This document shows, one piece after another, positions 51,712-61,150 of a stretch of DNA of 64,000 nucleotides (position 1 is the first letter of the stretch; each line of letters starts with the position of its first letter). The position numbers and the translations under genes were made by a program. The notes under the pieces were generated by a model. That model was given only the letters and a program-made list of their open reading frames with translations. It was not told the DNA's origin and did no database searches. The stretch is from Natronosalvus halobius (lineage in GTDB: Archaea > Halobacteriota > Halobacteria > Halobacteriales > Natrialbaceae). The DNA is taken from the NCBI RefSeq assembly GCF_024138145.1, contig NZ_CP099997.1, forward strand, positions 682,001 to 746,000. Direction: 5' to 3'.

Positions 51712-52494
51712 ATGCCCCAGCGACGAGAGGACTCGAGCAAGAAAAAGCGGATTCAGGCGGTGCAGACGACGCTGGAAATCTTCGAAGTCCTTCGCGAGAG
51801 GGGCGGAGCGGGAGTTACGGAGATCGCCAGGGAAATCGACGTCACGAAGGGGACCGTCCACAATCACCTCGCGACGCTCGAGGCGAACGACTACGTGATC
51901 AAGGATGCCGACGAAACGTACCACCTCGGCCTCTGCTTTCTCGACGACGCACACCAGGCGAAATCGCGGGTTTCGACGCTCGGTATCGCTCGAACGGAGG
52001 TCGACAAGCTGGCAGAACGGAGCGGCGAGACGGCGCTGTTCACCGTCGAAGAACACAGCGTCGGTGTCTGCCTCCACGTCGCATACGGCGAGCAGGCGGT
52101 ACAGACGCCGCTGCACGTCGGCTACCGGAGCGAACTCCACCACACGGCCGTCGGCAAAGCGATCCTCGCTCACCTTCCCGAAGGGCGCGTCCAGGAGATC
52201 GTTGATGAACGGGGATTGGCCCAGCAGACCGACCGAACGATTACCGATACCGACGACCTTTTCGAGACACTCGAGGCGGTGAGAGAGCGCGGTGTCGCGT
52301 ACAACGAAGGGGAAACGATACAGGGGCTCGTCGGCGTCGGTGCGCCGGTCACGGACCAGTCGGGGACGGTGCTGGGTGCGTTGAGCGTCATCGGACCGGC
52401 CAGCCGAATGGGCGAGGATCGGCTTCGTGGCGACCTCTCGGAGATGATCAGGCGAAGCGTCAACGTCGTCGAGATCAATCTCACGTCGCTGTGA
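51712..52494 (+). CDS. IclR-family transcriptional regulator
   Basis: The protein has 260 residues. The N-terminal winged HTH (QAVQTTLEIFEVLRERGGAGVTEIAREIDVTKGTVHNHLATLE) is followed by the IclR effector-binding GAF-like domain (HHTAVGKAILAHLPE; GVGAPVTDQSGTVLGALSVIGP). It probably controls the neighbouring sugar genes. An ATG 15 bp upstream is possible; the chosen one is about 28 bp after a TATA-like AGTTAAG. Confidence 0.93.
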   Translation: MPQRREDSSKKKRIQAVQTTLEIFEVLRERGGAGVTEIAREIDVTKGTVHNHLATLEANDYVIKDADETYHLGLCFLDDAHQAKSRVSTLGIARTEVDKLAERSGETALFTVEEHSVGVCLHVAYGEQAVQTPLHVGYRSELHHTAVGKAILAHLPEGRVQEIVDERGLAQQTDRTITDTDDLFETLEAVRERGVAYNEGETIQGLVGVGAPVTDQSGTVLGALSVIGPASRMGEDRLRGDLSEMIRRSVNVVEINLTSL

Positions 52495-52630
52495 TCCCCT
52501 TCGCCCACTCGAGGACTCGAGGTAATCACACGGCGAGGACCGGGATTCCGGATCGAACGCGTCTCCTCATCGGAGGAACGCACGCTCGAAGAACCCCCTT
52601 ATTTTTACGGGTTTCCCGACTACGTATTCC

Positions 52631-52849
52631 ATGAACCTCACGATAGGTGACGTGGCCATGTTCATGTACAATCTAGGCGTCCTGATCAGCGGCGGATTCG
52701 TGGTGATGACATACGACGTCGAGGGGCCACCGTTCTTCGGAATCATGCTCGTGTTCGCCCTGATCTGGACGATCTACTTCCGGTTCTACGTACAACACCG
52801 TTTGACGATGGTGAGCGAGGACGAAGAGCCGAAACCGAGTGAGACGTAG
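52631..52849 (+). CDS. Small membrane protein
   Basis: The protein has 72 residues with two membrane helices (MFMYNLGVLISGGFVVMTY and FFGIMLVFALIWTIYFRFYV) and a charged tail (SEDEEPKPSET). No function can be proposed. It is followed 5 bp after the stop by hairpin repeat copy B. Confidence 0.65.
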   Translation: MNLTIGDVAMFMYNLGVLISGGFVVMTYDVEGPPFFGIMLVFALIWTIYFRFYVQHRLTMVSEDEEPKPSET

Positions 52850-52854
52850 TGCTT

Positions 52855-52918
52855 TTCCAAGCTTGAACTGATGGGCGAAACCGATAGCGTTCATCCGGCT
52901 TCGCTCGTCAGTCGACGC
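52855..52918. repeat. 64-bp hairpin repeat, copy B
   Basis: Matches copy A (23265-23328) at 54 of 64 positions without gaps. Arms are CTGATGGGCGAAA (52868-52880) and CTTCGCTCGTCAG (52899-52911). The ninth stem pair is C-G here and T-A in copy A, a compensatory change, and the fifth pair changes from T-A to T-G. It begins 5 bp after a stop codon, as copy A begins 7 bp after one. From 52919 to 53283 I see no intact gene. Confidence 0.7.
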
Positions 52919-53283
52919 CGGGGAGAGGACTAGCAGTTTGGTACCGCGTTCGAATATTAGATCAGTTCCGTTCCGGACTGTTCGGAAGTTCCGCCCTCGC
53001 CCGGTCTCGCGAGCACCTGCTGGTGGTCGCCACTCGAGTAACGGCTCGAATGAGGAGAAAATCGCCGCTCCTGAAGTCGAGAGAACTGTACCACCGAGAG
53101 GGGCCCTCGATCACTAGTCGTCGATCTCCGATCCGGACCGTTCGGTCGTGAATCGAGAGTCGCCGAGTTGGGGCTGGCCGTCACCGGGACGAGGGGTGCT
53201 GGGGATAGTCCCGCGCGTACTGGCTTGTTGAGCCCTAGCTCGTCGAACGCTGTGACTCGGAGGCCGCTTCGACGGCGTCGACG

Positions 53284-53403
53284 TCACTCCAGGAAGTCAT
53301 TAACGGAGCGATTGGGCGTCGCCTCGAGGTTCGTTCGGTCGATGAACGTGTCGGCGTGCGTTTCGGCCACGAATCCGTTGCCGATGATCCCGATATGTGT
53401 CAT
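53284..53403 (-). pseudogene. Truncated Gfo/Idh/MocA oxidoreductase remnant
   Basis: THIGIIGNGFVAETHADTFID is the Rossmann start of a Gfo/Idh enzyme, but the frame ends after 39 codons at a TGA. Downstream in another frame DVDAVEAASESQ may be a further trace before more stops. The rest of a 330-350-residue enzyme is missing. The fragment is divergent from the sulfatase gene, so an oxidoreductase/sulfatase pair probably once existed. Confidence 0.6.
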
Positions 53404-53569
53404 ACGACGTCGTTTGTAGTTCCGATTCCGGCCGTTCCCAATCGGGAACGCTCGGCATGCGTGTGCCGTTGTGGCGCAAGCACGGGAGGGGAGAAACACA
53501 CCGCAACGGCCGCGGAGTTGAGGCTGACAGAGACGTAGACTTATGGTGTCCCCGTCAGTGACGTGCAGT

Positions 53570-55042
53570 ATGTCGGAGCGCCCGAACATCCTGTGTATCG
53601 TTACCGATCAGCATCGGGGCGACTGCATCGGGGCTGATCCGCACGCGCCGACCGATGCCGACGGCCGCTCGCTCATCCACACGCCGAACATCGACAGCTT
53701 CGTCCGGAAGGGGGCGATGTTTACCCGGGCGTATACGCCCGCCCCATCGTGCATTCCCGCACGCCGATCACTGCTTACCGGGCAGACGCCGTACACCAAC
53801 GGCGCGCCCGGGTGGGTGACGACGCCGTGGGAATTCGAGCACACGCTCCCCCAGGAACTTCGCGACGCAGGCTACCAGACCAAGCTCACCGGCAAGATCC
53901 ACTCGCTCCCGATTCGCAATCACGTCGGCTTCGAGAGCATGGATCAGCACGAGGCGCTCCACGCCCACCCGGACGACGACTACGCTCGCTGGCTCGAGCA
54001 AGAGACCGACGGCCTGTGCGACGAACTTTCCCACGGGCTTGGGCGAAACTCCTGGGATTCGCGGCCGTGGCACCTCGAGGAGTACCAGCACCCGACGAAC
54101 TGGACGACCAGGCGAGCGATCGAGTTCCTCGACCAGCGAGACGATACCCGCCCGTTCTTCCTCAACCTGTCTTACGTCCGCCCGCACACGCCGTTCGACC
54201 CGCCGCAGGTGTACTGGGACATGTACGTCGACCGCGACACCCCGGAGCCGTACATGGGCGACTGGATCGACGACGAACACGGCGAGAAGATACCCGACTA
54301 TCCGGGGATCAGCGCCTGGGTCGCCGATCTGCCGCCGACGGTCGTTCACCGGGCGCGGGCAGCCTACTACGGCCTCATCACCCACATCGATCATCAGATC
54401 AAACGCGTCTTCGAAAAACTCCGCCTGATCGGCGAACGCGAGAACACATTTGTCGTGTTCCTCTCCGATCACGGTGAGATGCTCGGAGACCACCACATGT
54501 GGCGAAAGACCTACGCCTACGAAGGCTCGGCTCGCGTCCCGCTCCTGCTTCGGTTCCCCGACTCGATGGAACTCCCACAAGCGCAGCTCATCGATCGGCC
54601 CGTGGGACTCGAGGACGTGATGCCGACGCTCCTGTCGGTCGCGGGCGTCGACGTTCCGGATGCCGTCGAGGGACGAAACCTGCTGGATCTCGTTCGCGAC
54701 CCGGACCGCGAGGACTGGCGCGAGTGGTATCACGGCGAGCACGCCGCCGGCAGCTACGATCCGGAGAACGGCACCCAGTACCTGGTCGACGGTCGGTTCA
54801 AGTACGTCTGGAACCCCGTAACCGACAGCGAACTGCTCTTCGACCTCGCACACGATCCGGGAGAGGAGCGCGACCTCTCGAGCGAGGCCGAACACGCGAG
54901 CGATCTCGAGCGCGCCCGGATCACGATGATCGACCGGCTCGCGGGAAGACCGGAGGGGTTCGTCGAGGACGGGACACTCGTCTCGACAGATGCTGGGCCA
55001 GGCGATATCGGGGATCCGGACGACTGCAGTTCGGACAGCTGA
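53570..55042 (+). CDS. Sulfatase (formylglycine-type)
   Basis: The protein has 490 residues. The N-terminus RPNILCIVTDQHRGD binds the metal through Asp; SCIPARRSLLTG carries the CxPxR motif whose Cys is converted to formylglycine; FLSDHGEMLGDHHMWRK completes the metal and substrate site. It hydrolyses sulfate esters, perhaps on a polysaccharide or choline-like compound. No signal peptide is seen, so it is probably cytoplasmic. The ATG at 53570 is preferred to one 27 bp upstream. Confidence 0.95.
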   Translation: MSERPNILCIVTDQHRGDCIGADPHAPTDADGRSLIHTPNIDSFVRKGAMFTRAYTPAPSCIPARRSLLTGQTPYTNGAPGWVTTPWEFEHTLPQELRDAGYQTKLTGKIHSLPIRNHVGFESMDQHEALHAHPDDDYARWLEQETDGLCDELSHGLGRNSWDSRPWHLEEYQHPTNWTTRRAIEFLDQRDDTRPFFLNLSYVRPHTPFDPPQVYWDMYVDRDTPEPYMGDWIDDEHGEKIPDYPGISAWVADLPPTVVHRARAAYYGLITHIDHQIKRVFEKLRLIGERENTFVVFLSDHGEMLGDHHMWRKTYAYEGSARVPLLLRFPDSMELPQAQLIDRPVGLEDVMPTLLSVAGVDVPDAVEGRNLLDLVRDPDREDWREWYHGEHAAGSYDPENGTQYLVDGRFKYVWNPVTDSELLFDLAHDPGEERDLSSEAEHASDLERARITMIDRLAGRPEGFVEDGTLVSTDAGPGDIGDPDDCSSDS

Positions 55043-55229
55043 TTGTCGACTCACGCCTCGAGTCCACCATCGAGAGGCCGTCGACGAGTAACTCGAGGAC
55101 GGGTCCAGGCTCGTTTCGACGCGTCCGACACCACGACGTTCGGTCAGTGGGTCGAACTCGCAAGAAAGAACTCTCGACAGAGATGACCGTGCAACAGTAC
55201 TTTTTACCCCACCTCGACATCTTCGGAGT

Positions 55230-56018
55230 ATGGTACGCACGGCGATACAGCTGTACACGCTGAGAGGCCTCGAGGAACCGATCTGGGAGACGCTCTCGCG
55301 CGTAGCTGACACCACCTTCGAAGGCGTCGAACTCTACGACGCTCACTTCGATTCCTTCGCGGACGAATCGGCGCTCGAGCGAACGGTGGACGCACTCGTC
55401 GAGACGGACATCGTCGTCGCCGGTGCACACGTCGGCGTCGACCGGATCGAAGACGAATTCGACGACATTGTGAGCGCGTGCAAGTCAGTCGACGCTTCCA
55501 GGGTCGTCGTTCCATCGTACGACGCAAGTGCCTTCCAATCGGTCGCGGGGATCGAAGCGGCCGCGGATCGCCTCGCCGAGGTCGCCACCAAACTCGACGT
55601 ACACGACCTCGACCTGCTCTATCACAACCACACGTTCGAGTTCGACGTCGTCGACGGGAGAGTCGCCTTCGAGCGGTTCGTCGACTGCGCCGACGGGCGC
55701 TTCGGATTCGAACCGGACGTCGGCCTCGCGGCTCACGCCGGCTACGACCCCTTCGAGTTGCTCGAGATAACGGCGGGGAACGCGCCGCTCGTTCACCTCA
55801 CGGACACGGTACCAGGGGACGAGTCCCTCCTTCATGTCGACGTCCGGGACGGTGCCGTAGACGTTGACGCCTGCGCGTCAGCAGCGGCGTCGGTGGGTGC
55901 CGAGTGGTTCATCTGCGAAAACGGCCTCACCGAGGAGCCCCTCGCGTCGCTCGAACGTGGCAGTGCCACGTTCGCAGACAGTCGTGCTCGAGCAGAGACC
56001 GTGGATCACGGCTGCTGA
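55230..56018 (+). CDS. Sugar phosphate isomerase/epimerase family protein
   Basis: The protein has 262 residues with an AP-endonuclease-2-type TIM barrel: TAIQLYTLRGL at strand 1, VVAGAHVGVDRIEDEF, LLYHNHTFEFD with the metal-binding His-Asn-His, and GFEPDVGLAAHAGYDP. Members isomerise or epimerise sugars and inositol derivatives with a divalent metal. CTTTTTAC at about 55200-55207 gives a leaderless TATA distance. Confidence 0.9.
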   Translation: MVRTAIQLYTLRGLEEPIWETLSRVADTTFEGVELYDAHFDSFADESALERTVDALVETDIVVAGAHVGVDRIEDEFDDIVSACKSVDASRVVVPSYDASAFQSVAGIEAAADRLAEVATKLDVHDLDLLYHNHTFEFDVVDGRVAFERFVDCADGRFGFEPDVGLAAHAGYDPFELLEITAGNAPLVHLTDTVPGDESLLHVDVRDGAVDVDACASAAASVGAEWFICENGLTEEPLASLERGSATFADSRARAETVDHGC

Positions 56019-56140
56019 CCGTAGCGTCCCACTGGATTGCGTGTACCTCCTCCCTGAGACGTCTCTCGCTCTCTCGAGACTCGTCCAAAACAACGACGAC
56101 GGGATCAGTCGCTCGAGGCGTGTGATCGGGTATTCAGCCC

Positions 56141-57592
56141 TCAATAGCCCACGTACACCGTCTTGCTGATGGTGAAGAAGTCGAGACCGGCGTCTCCCTG
56201 CTCGCGATAGGTTTCGCTCGAGGACGCTTTCATGCCGCCGAAGGGGACGTGGAGTTCCAGCCCCGTCGTCTGCTGGTTCACCTTGACGACGCCCGCCTCG
56301 ACGTCGTCGACGAACGCGTTCGACTCGCGGAGATCGTTCGTGACGATGCTGGCCGACAGGCCGTACTCGACGTCGTTGGCGATCTCGACGGCCTCGTCGT
56401 ACGTCGCTGCTGGGATAACGCCGAGAACGGGGCCGAAAATCTCCTCCTGGGCGATTCGCATCTCGGGTGCGACGTCGGAGAACACCGTCGGCTCGACGTA
56501 GTAGCCGTTCCCGTGGTCGCCCTCGGTGAGGGGCTCTCCGCCCGTCTCGAGGGTCGCGCCTTCTCTCTTCCCGACGTCGACGTACTCGAGGGTGCTCTCG
56601 AGTTCGCTCTCGCTCACGTGCGGTCCGACGTCCGCCCCGTCGAGGCCGTCGCCGACCGTCAGCGATTCCGCCCGGTCGACGACGGCTTCCACGAACTCGT
56701 CGTAGAGCGACTCGTGAACGATCGCCCGCGAGGTCGCAGTGCAGGCCTGGCCGGTTACCCCGAACGCGCCGCCCGCGGCGATGTCGGCGGCCTCCTGGAC
56801 ATCGGCACTGGAGGTGACGACCACTGGATTCTTGCCGCCCATCTCGAGCTGGACACGCTTCTGGTCCTTGGTCGCCTGCTGATGCACCGTGTCGCCGACG
56901 TTTGCGCTGCCGGTGAACGAGACGGCGTCGACATCCTCGTGGGTCGCGAACGTCGACCCGACCTCGCTCCCGGGGCCGGTGACGTAGTTGACGACGCCGT
57001 CAGGCAGTCCGGCGTCCTGGAGACACTCGACGAGGATCCTCGCGACGTCGGGGGCGAGCGAGGCGGGTTTGAAGACGACGGTGTTGCCGGCGGCCAATGC
57101 CGGTGCGAGTTTCCAGGCCGGGATCGCGATCGGATAGTTCCAGGGCGTGATCAACGCCGCGACGCCCAGCGGTTCGTCGACCGTGTACAGGCGGGTGTCC
57201 TGACTGCTCGAGGACTTCACCGTGCCGCCGATGTCGGCTGCCTTCTCACCGTAGTAGGCGAAGATGTCGATCGCCCGCTGGACCTCGCCCGCCGCTTCGG
57301 GCTCGGTTTTCCCTTCTTCCCTGACGAGGGCCGTCGTCGCCTCGTCCTTGCGATCTGCGAGGCGGTTCGACGTCTCTCGGAGGATGCGCCCGCGCTCGGG
57401 GCCCGGCGTGGCGGCCCACTCGTCTTTGGCCGCGTTGGCCGCGGCTACCGCTCGTTCGGCGTCTGCGGCGCCCGATCGTTGAAAGACGCCGACGGTGTCG
57501 GTCACGTCGGCTGGATTCGTGTTTTCGAACGTTTCGCTGGTAGACGCTTCGGTCCATGTCCCGTCGACGAAGTTCAGATAGGTGTCGACCAT
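56141..57592 (-). CDS. NAD(P)-dependent aldehyde dehydrogenase
   Basis: The protein has 483 residues. ALDH motifs: ITPWNYPIAIPAWKLAPALAAGN, the general base in LEMGGKNPVVV, the nucleophile Cys in FGVTGQACTATSR and EEIFGPVLGV. The sequence type resembles alpha-ketoglutarate semialdehyde or aldehyde dehydrogenases of haloarchaeal pentose degradation, but the substrate is not certain. It is convergent with the isomerase gene. Confidence 0.93.
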   Translation of the reverse strand: MVDTYLNFVDGTWTEASTSETFENTNPADVTDTVGVFQRSGAADAERAVAAANAAKDEWAATPGPERGRILRETSNRLADRKDEATTALVREEGKTEPEAAGEVQRAIDIFAYYGEKAADIGGTVKSSSSQDTRLYTVDEPLGVAALITPWNYPIAIPAWKLAPALAAGNTVVFKPASLAPDVARILVECLQDAGLPDGVVNYVTGPGSEVGSTFATHEDVDAVSFTGSANVGDTVHQQATKDQKRVQLEMGGKNPVVVTSSADVQEAADIAAGGAFGVTGQACTATSRAIVHESLYDEFVEAVVDRAESLTVGDGLDGADVGPHVSESELESTLEYVDVGKREGATLETGGEPLTEGDHGNGYYVEPTVFSDVAPEMRIAQEEIFGPVLGVIPAATYDEAVEIANDVEYGLSASIVTNDLRESNAFVDDVEAGVVKVNQQTTGLELHVPFGGMKASSSETYREQGDAGLDFFTISKTVYVGY

Positions 57593-57633
57593 CCACTCGT
57601 CAGTACCGACGCGAACGACTACACGTTTTCGAT

Positions 57634-57699
57634 GCTCGAGAGTATTGCGTGTGGACGTGTTGGTTCGCTCGAGAGTATTGCGTGTGGACGTGTTGGTTC
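57634..57699. repeat. 33-bp direct tandem repeat, two copies
   Basis: A unit beginning GCTCGAGAGTATTGCGTG and ending GTGTTGGTT occurs at 57634 and again, practically unchanged, at 57667. It lies 40 bp upstream of the aldehyde dehydrogenase start, so it may duplicate promoter elements. Bases 57593-57803 hold no gene. Confidence 0.75.
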
Positions 57700-57803
57700 A
57701 CTCGGGACAGCCGTTCCGGACTCGAATCGAGAGTGGGATTTTAGTTCGCATCCGCAGGACGGTCGTCGAATTGGCAACTGGAGCCGATACCACGGCGTTC
57801 GGA

Positions 57804-58850
57804 TCAGAACTCGCCGTCTCTCACGTGGAATTTCGTGGGTTTTCCGAGGGTAGGACCGTCCTGTTCGACCCACGAAGCGACGAGTTCGACGACATCGTCG
57901 ACCGGCATCTTCGGGACCGCGAACCGTTCGTTGCACCGACTCGCGTCGTTGAGAAGCGCGGTCTCCTTCTCCTCGCCGTCGAACGATACCTCGCAGCCGA
58001 ACTCGTCGGCGAACTGTTCGGCGAGGTCGCGAACCGAGAGGACGGACGGCCCGGTGACGTTCAGGATCTCCGCGGGGGAGTCGGCCAGTGCCAGGGAGCG
58101 GAAACACGCCGAGTTGGCGTCGCCCTGCCAGATTACGTTCACGTGGCCCATCTCCAGCGGGACCGGGTCTTCGGCGTACACTCGCTTCGCGAGGTCGAGC
58201 AACACGCCGTAGCGCAACTCGACGGCGTAATTGAGTCGCAATAGACACGTGGGCGTTCCGTTCTCCTTCGCGAAGTGCTGGAAGACGCGCTCGCGTCCCA
58301 GACAGGACTGAGCGTACTCGCCCACCGGCCCCGTCTCGTCGGTTTCGACCGAGCCGCCGGAGTCGACCGGCACCGGAGGGTAGACGTTCCCGGTCGACAG
58401 CGCGGTGATCCGCGAATCCTCGAATCGGCTCGCGACGCGTCCAGGAAGGTAGGCGTTGATCGCCCAGGTCTTTGGCTCCTGGCCGGTCGTTCCGAACTTC
58501 ATGCCGACCAGGTAGATGACGTTCTCACAGTCCGGAAGCGAGTCGAGTGCGCCCTCCTCGAGGAGGTCCGCCCGGATCGTCTCGGCCCCCCAGGACTGGA
58601 GTTTTTCCTCGACGGAGGAATCGGAGTACCGCGAGGCGGCGTACACCGTCGAATCGGATCCCGCCTCGCCGATCGCTCTGAGCATCCGTCTGATGAGCGT
58701 CGGCCCCATCTTTCCGCCCGCACCGAGAACCATGACGTCGCCTTCGAGCCGTTCCGCGAATTCGACGTCCTCGGGGTAGGGTTCGGAGAGGAGGTCCTCT
58801 AGCTGTGCTTCGCTCGTTACCGTCGATGAAATCGAATTTCCGTCACTCAT
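57804..58850 (-). CDS. NAD-dependent epimerase/dehydratase family protein
   Basis: The protein has 348 residues. The extended SDR fold starts with VMVLGAGGKMGPTLIRRMLR; ITALSTGNVYPPVPV and later LLRLNYAVELRYGVLLDLA follow. The catalytic YxxxK is not clearly present (EYAQSCLGRERV has Arg-rich sequence instead of Tyr-x3-Lys), so it may be a sugar-binding or altered member. It belongs to the sugar catabolic region. Confidence 0.82.
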   Translation of the reverse strand: MSDGNSISSTVTSEAQLEDLLSEPYPEDVEFAERLEGDVMVLGAGGKMGPTLIRRMLRAIGEAGSDSTVYAASRYSDSSVEEKLQSWGAETIRADLLEEGALDSLPDCENVIYLVGMKFGTTGQEPKTWAINAYLPGRVASRFEDSRITALSTGNVYPPVPVDSGGSVETDETGPVGEYAQSCLGRERVFQHFAKENGTPTCLLRLNYAVELRYGVLLDLAKRVYAEDPVPLEMGHVNVIWQGDANSACFRSLALADSPAEILNVTGPSVLSVRDLAEQFADEFGCEVSFDGEEKETALLNDASRCNERFAVPKMPVDDVVELVASWVEQDGPTLGKPTKFHVRDGEF

Positions 58851-58920
58851 AACTCTCTGTGTGTCAGGGGGTTTTGCTTCGTCCAGAGAGAACGCGAGTT
58901 CGACTATAAAGCTACCGCCC

Positions 58921-58952
58921 ACCTGGACCTGGACCTGGACCTGGACCTGGAC
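58921..58952. repeat. CCTGGA hexanucleotide tandem repeat
   Basis: ACCTGG is repeated five times head to tail in the promoter region of the epimerase gene. A second array with a unit near GCAGAACTGACGAGAATACC, about 22 bp and repeated two and a half times, follows at about 59009-59060. No gene is seen from 58851 to 59159. Confidence 0.8.
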
Positions 58953-59159
58953 GGAGCCCGGGTCACGTCCATCCGCGAACGCACAGTCCTGAACTGCAGG
59001 GTGACATGCAGAACTGACGAGATTACCGCGCAGAACTGACGAGAATACCAGCAGAACTGAATCAAGGCGATCGATTACCTCTCGAGCGCTGCCAGCCGAG
59101 GACCGAACGTGTTTCACCCCCGTCACAAGTGATTAGTACGTAATGTGCGATGTGACCGC

Positions 59160-59618
59160 ATGGAACGACCACTCGTGGTGACGGACTCGAGCGATGCAGT
59201 CGTCGAGGTTATCCGTGAGGCTGGCGAACTCGCGGCCGCGGCCGACGCGCCGTTGCTCGTGTTGACCGTCGTGACCGAATCGGAGTACGAGAAGGACGTC
59301 GACGTGCTCGGCACGATCGATCGGGTCGAACGCTCGGATTTCAATCCGGACCCCGGAGAATACGCGGAAAAAGTCGCCCGGACCGCGATCAACGACCTCC
59401 TCACCGATCTCCCCCTCGAGACGGAAGCGGTCGGGAGGTACGTGGATGGGGACGACGACCAGGCTGACGCGATTCTCGAGGTCGCGGCGGCGAACGACTG
59501 CGATTACGTCTTCCTCCTGGGACGTAAACGAAGCCCGACCGGGAAGGCGCTGTTCGGAGATACGGCCCAGTCGGTCATCCTCAACTTCGACGGGTACGTC
59601 GTCACGAAGGCGGAGTGA
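59160..59618 (+). CDS. Universal stress protein (UspA family), divergent
   Basis: The protein has 152 residues. ERPLVVTDSSDAVVEVIREAGELAAAADAPLLVLTVV is the Usp N-terminal strand and helix; the C-terminus LLGRKRSPTGKALFGDTAQSVI fits the G-x2-G-type nucleotide loop. GATTAGTA about 27 bp upstream of the ATG is a TATA-like box. It differs clearly from the Usp protein at 6878. Confidence 0.85.
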   Translation: MERPLVVTDSSDAVVEVIREAGELAAAADAPLLVLTVVTESEYEKDVDVLGTIDRVERSDFNPDPGEYAEKVARTAINDLLTDLPLETEAVGRYVDGDDDQADAILEVAAANDCDYVFLLGRKRSPTGKALFGDTAQSVILNFDGYVVTKAE

Positions 59619-59751
59619 CGCGAGCGGGAGGCACGTCCCGTCATCCGAAATTGAAGCCGCTCGTCTCGAGTAGCGAGGCTGGTGGAGTTCAGACGAGGAG
59701 TAGCAGCCGTCTACCGCCAACGATTGGTCCGGTTCGACCGGCACCTACAGT

Positions 59752-59817
59752 TCGGCGGATTCGACCGAGCCTACGGTTCGGCGGGTTCGACCGAGCCTAC
59801 GGTTCGGCGGGTTCAAT
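59752..59817. repeat. 26-bp tandem repeat, two and a half copies
   Basis: TTCGGCGGxTTCGACCGAGCCTACGG is repeated with one substitution and then partly a third time. It overlaps the 3' end of the minus-strand M14-like gene, whose last residues (IEPAEP) derive from the repeat. Confidence 0.75.
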
Positions 59818-60885
59818 CGCGTGGCGAAGGACCGCCTCGTAGAGGGCGAGTTGCACGTCCAGGATGCCCTCGTGGCTAATCTGAAACACGTCGTCGCCGG
59901 AGAGACCGTGCGGACACTCGTGGAGCACGCCGGTCGTGCCGCTGACGTGGTACGCGGCACTCACGAGATTGAAGTACGGTCCTGGACGCCCGGATTCCCC
60001 GGTAACGTCGTGGAGGTAGAGCCGGGGAACGTCGAGCTCCGCGAGAAGCGTATTGTACGTTCGGTGAATCGATCGGGAATCCGCCTGTTTTTGCAGGGGA
60101 ACGAACTGCGGCCGGTGCAGCGTCGGCGGGTAGCCGTGGCTGTGGAGCGACACCGTCACGTCCGGCGCCTCCCGACGAACGACGTCGAGAACCGCCGGCG
60201 CTTCGACCCCCATCGGAGCGAAGGGCTCGTCGTGCATCGGATTGACTCCATCGTCGTTGAAGTAACACCCGAGGAATCCGACCTCGTCTCCCGTCATGGG
60301 GTGTTGCTGTTTCGCGTCGGGCCACCCGATGAGGCGGTCGTCGGCCCACGTTCCCTGACCCCAGAACTCGAGGTCGGCCAGCGTGAGCCCCTGTAACGAG
60401 TCCGGTTCGAAACGAGCGAGTCCGTCGGGGTTCCCACATGGGAGGATCGCGATCCGGCACTCGTCGGCGAGGTCGCGGAGGGTCGGCTGCGCTCGTCCCC
60501 GCAAATCCCGGCCCGTCTCGAGGATCGACAGCAGGTTACAGAGTCCGGTTAGCCCCTCGACCTCGTGGCCGTGGACGGGACCGACGAAGCAGACGACCGG
60601 CTTCTCGCGCATCTCTCTGTCGGCGTAGTTCGTTGGATCCCGGGAGGCGACGGCCGAGTTGAAGTTCGCCCGCGATTCGAGTTCCTCGAACGCCCCGTAG
60701 GTGACCAGCTGAATCGGTCGGCCGCCGGCCGAATCGGAGAGTTCCTCGATCGACCCGCGTTCGAGCGAGTACAGCTGATCCTCGAGCGCCTCGAGACTTC
60801 CAACCCAGAACTCGGGGACCGGGTCGTCGGGGATACGTTCGACGGCCTCCTCGTACGTCATCGTGTCGACGCTGGCCTTCGTCAT
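59797..60885 (-). CDS. M14-like zinc carboxypeptidase/deacylase
   Basis: The protein has 362 residues. VGPVHGHEVEG supplies the H-x2-E zinc pair, LPCGNPDG a conserved loop, and SLHSHGYPPT the third His. This is the M14/succinylglutamate desuccinylase layout. Such enzymes cleave amide bonds of small molecules or peptides. A Glu in TGVLHECPHG is a candidate general base. The ATG used gives MTKASVDTMTYEEA; a second Met nine codons in is possible. Confidence 0.88.
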   Translation of the reverse strand: MTKASVDTMTYEEAVERIPDDPVPEFWVGSLEALEDQLYSLERGSIEELSDSAGGRPIQLVTYGAFEELESRANFNSAVASRDPTNYADREMREKPVVCFVGPVHGHEVEGLTGLCNLLSILETGRDLRGRAQPTLRDLADECRIAILPCGNPDGLARFEPDSLQGLTLADLEFWGQGTWADDRLIGWPDAKQQHPMTGDEVGFLGCYFNDDGVNPMHDEPFAPMGVEAPAVLDVVRREAPDVTVSLHSHGYPPTLHRPQFVPLQKQADSRSIHRTYNTLLAELDVPRLYLHDVTGESGRPGPYFNLVSAAYHVSGTTGVLHECPHGLSGDDVFQISHEGILDVQLALYEAVLRHAIEPAEP

Positions 60886-61043
60886 CGCTCTGGTTCGATG
60901 AATCGACGCGGCTTAACTCTTCGGCTCACGCGAACGTCACCGACGTTCGGGGGCCGGTAGCCGTCGCCTCCTGGAGTGTTCACGCTAGCAACGGCGGCGA
61001 GTCGCGCGGGAACCGTCTGTCTATCGAGTCGAGAGTCGGGGAG

Positions 61044-61104
61044 TCGAAAGTTGAGCATCGAGTATCGAGTATCAAGAGTCGAGTATCAAGAGTCGAGTAT
61101 CGAC
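61044..61104. repeat. Short tandem repeats of GAGTATC/GAGTCGAGTATCAA
   Basis: Degenerate 7- and 14-bp units run through the 265-bp spacer before the RidA gene. The TATA-like ATTTATT at 61118-61124 follows directly. Confidence 0.7.
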
Positions 61105-61150
61105 GTCGAGTAGGAGGATTTATTCATCGGGCTTCCGTCTGCGAAAGCGT

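Noticed and set aside
53768..55315. 515-codon minus-strand ORF
   Set aside because: Antisense to the sulfatase, with Arg/Val/Asp-biased composition and no motif.
56249..57853. 534-codon plus-strand ORF
   Set aside because: It is antisense to the aldehyde dehydrogenase gene, has no recognisable domain and reflects the high GC content.
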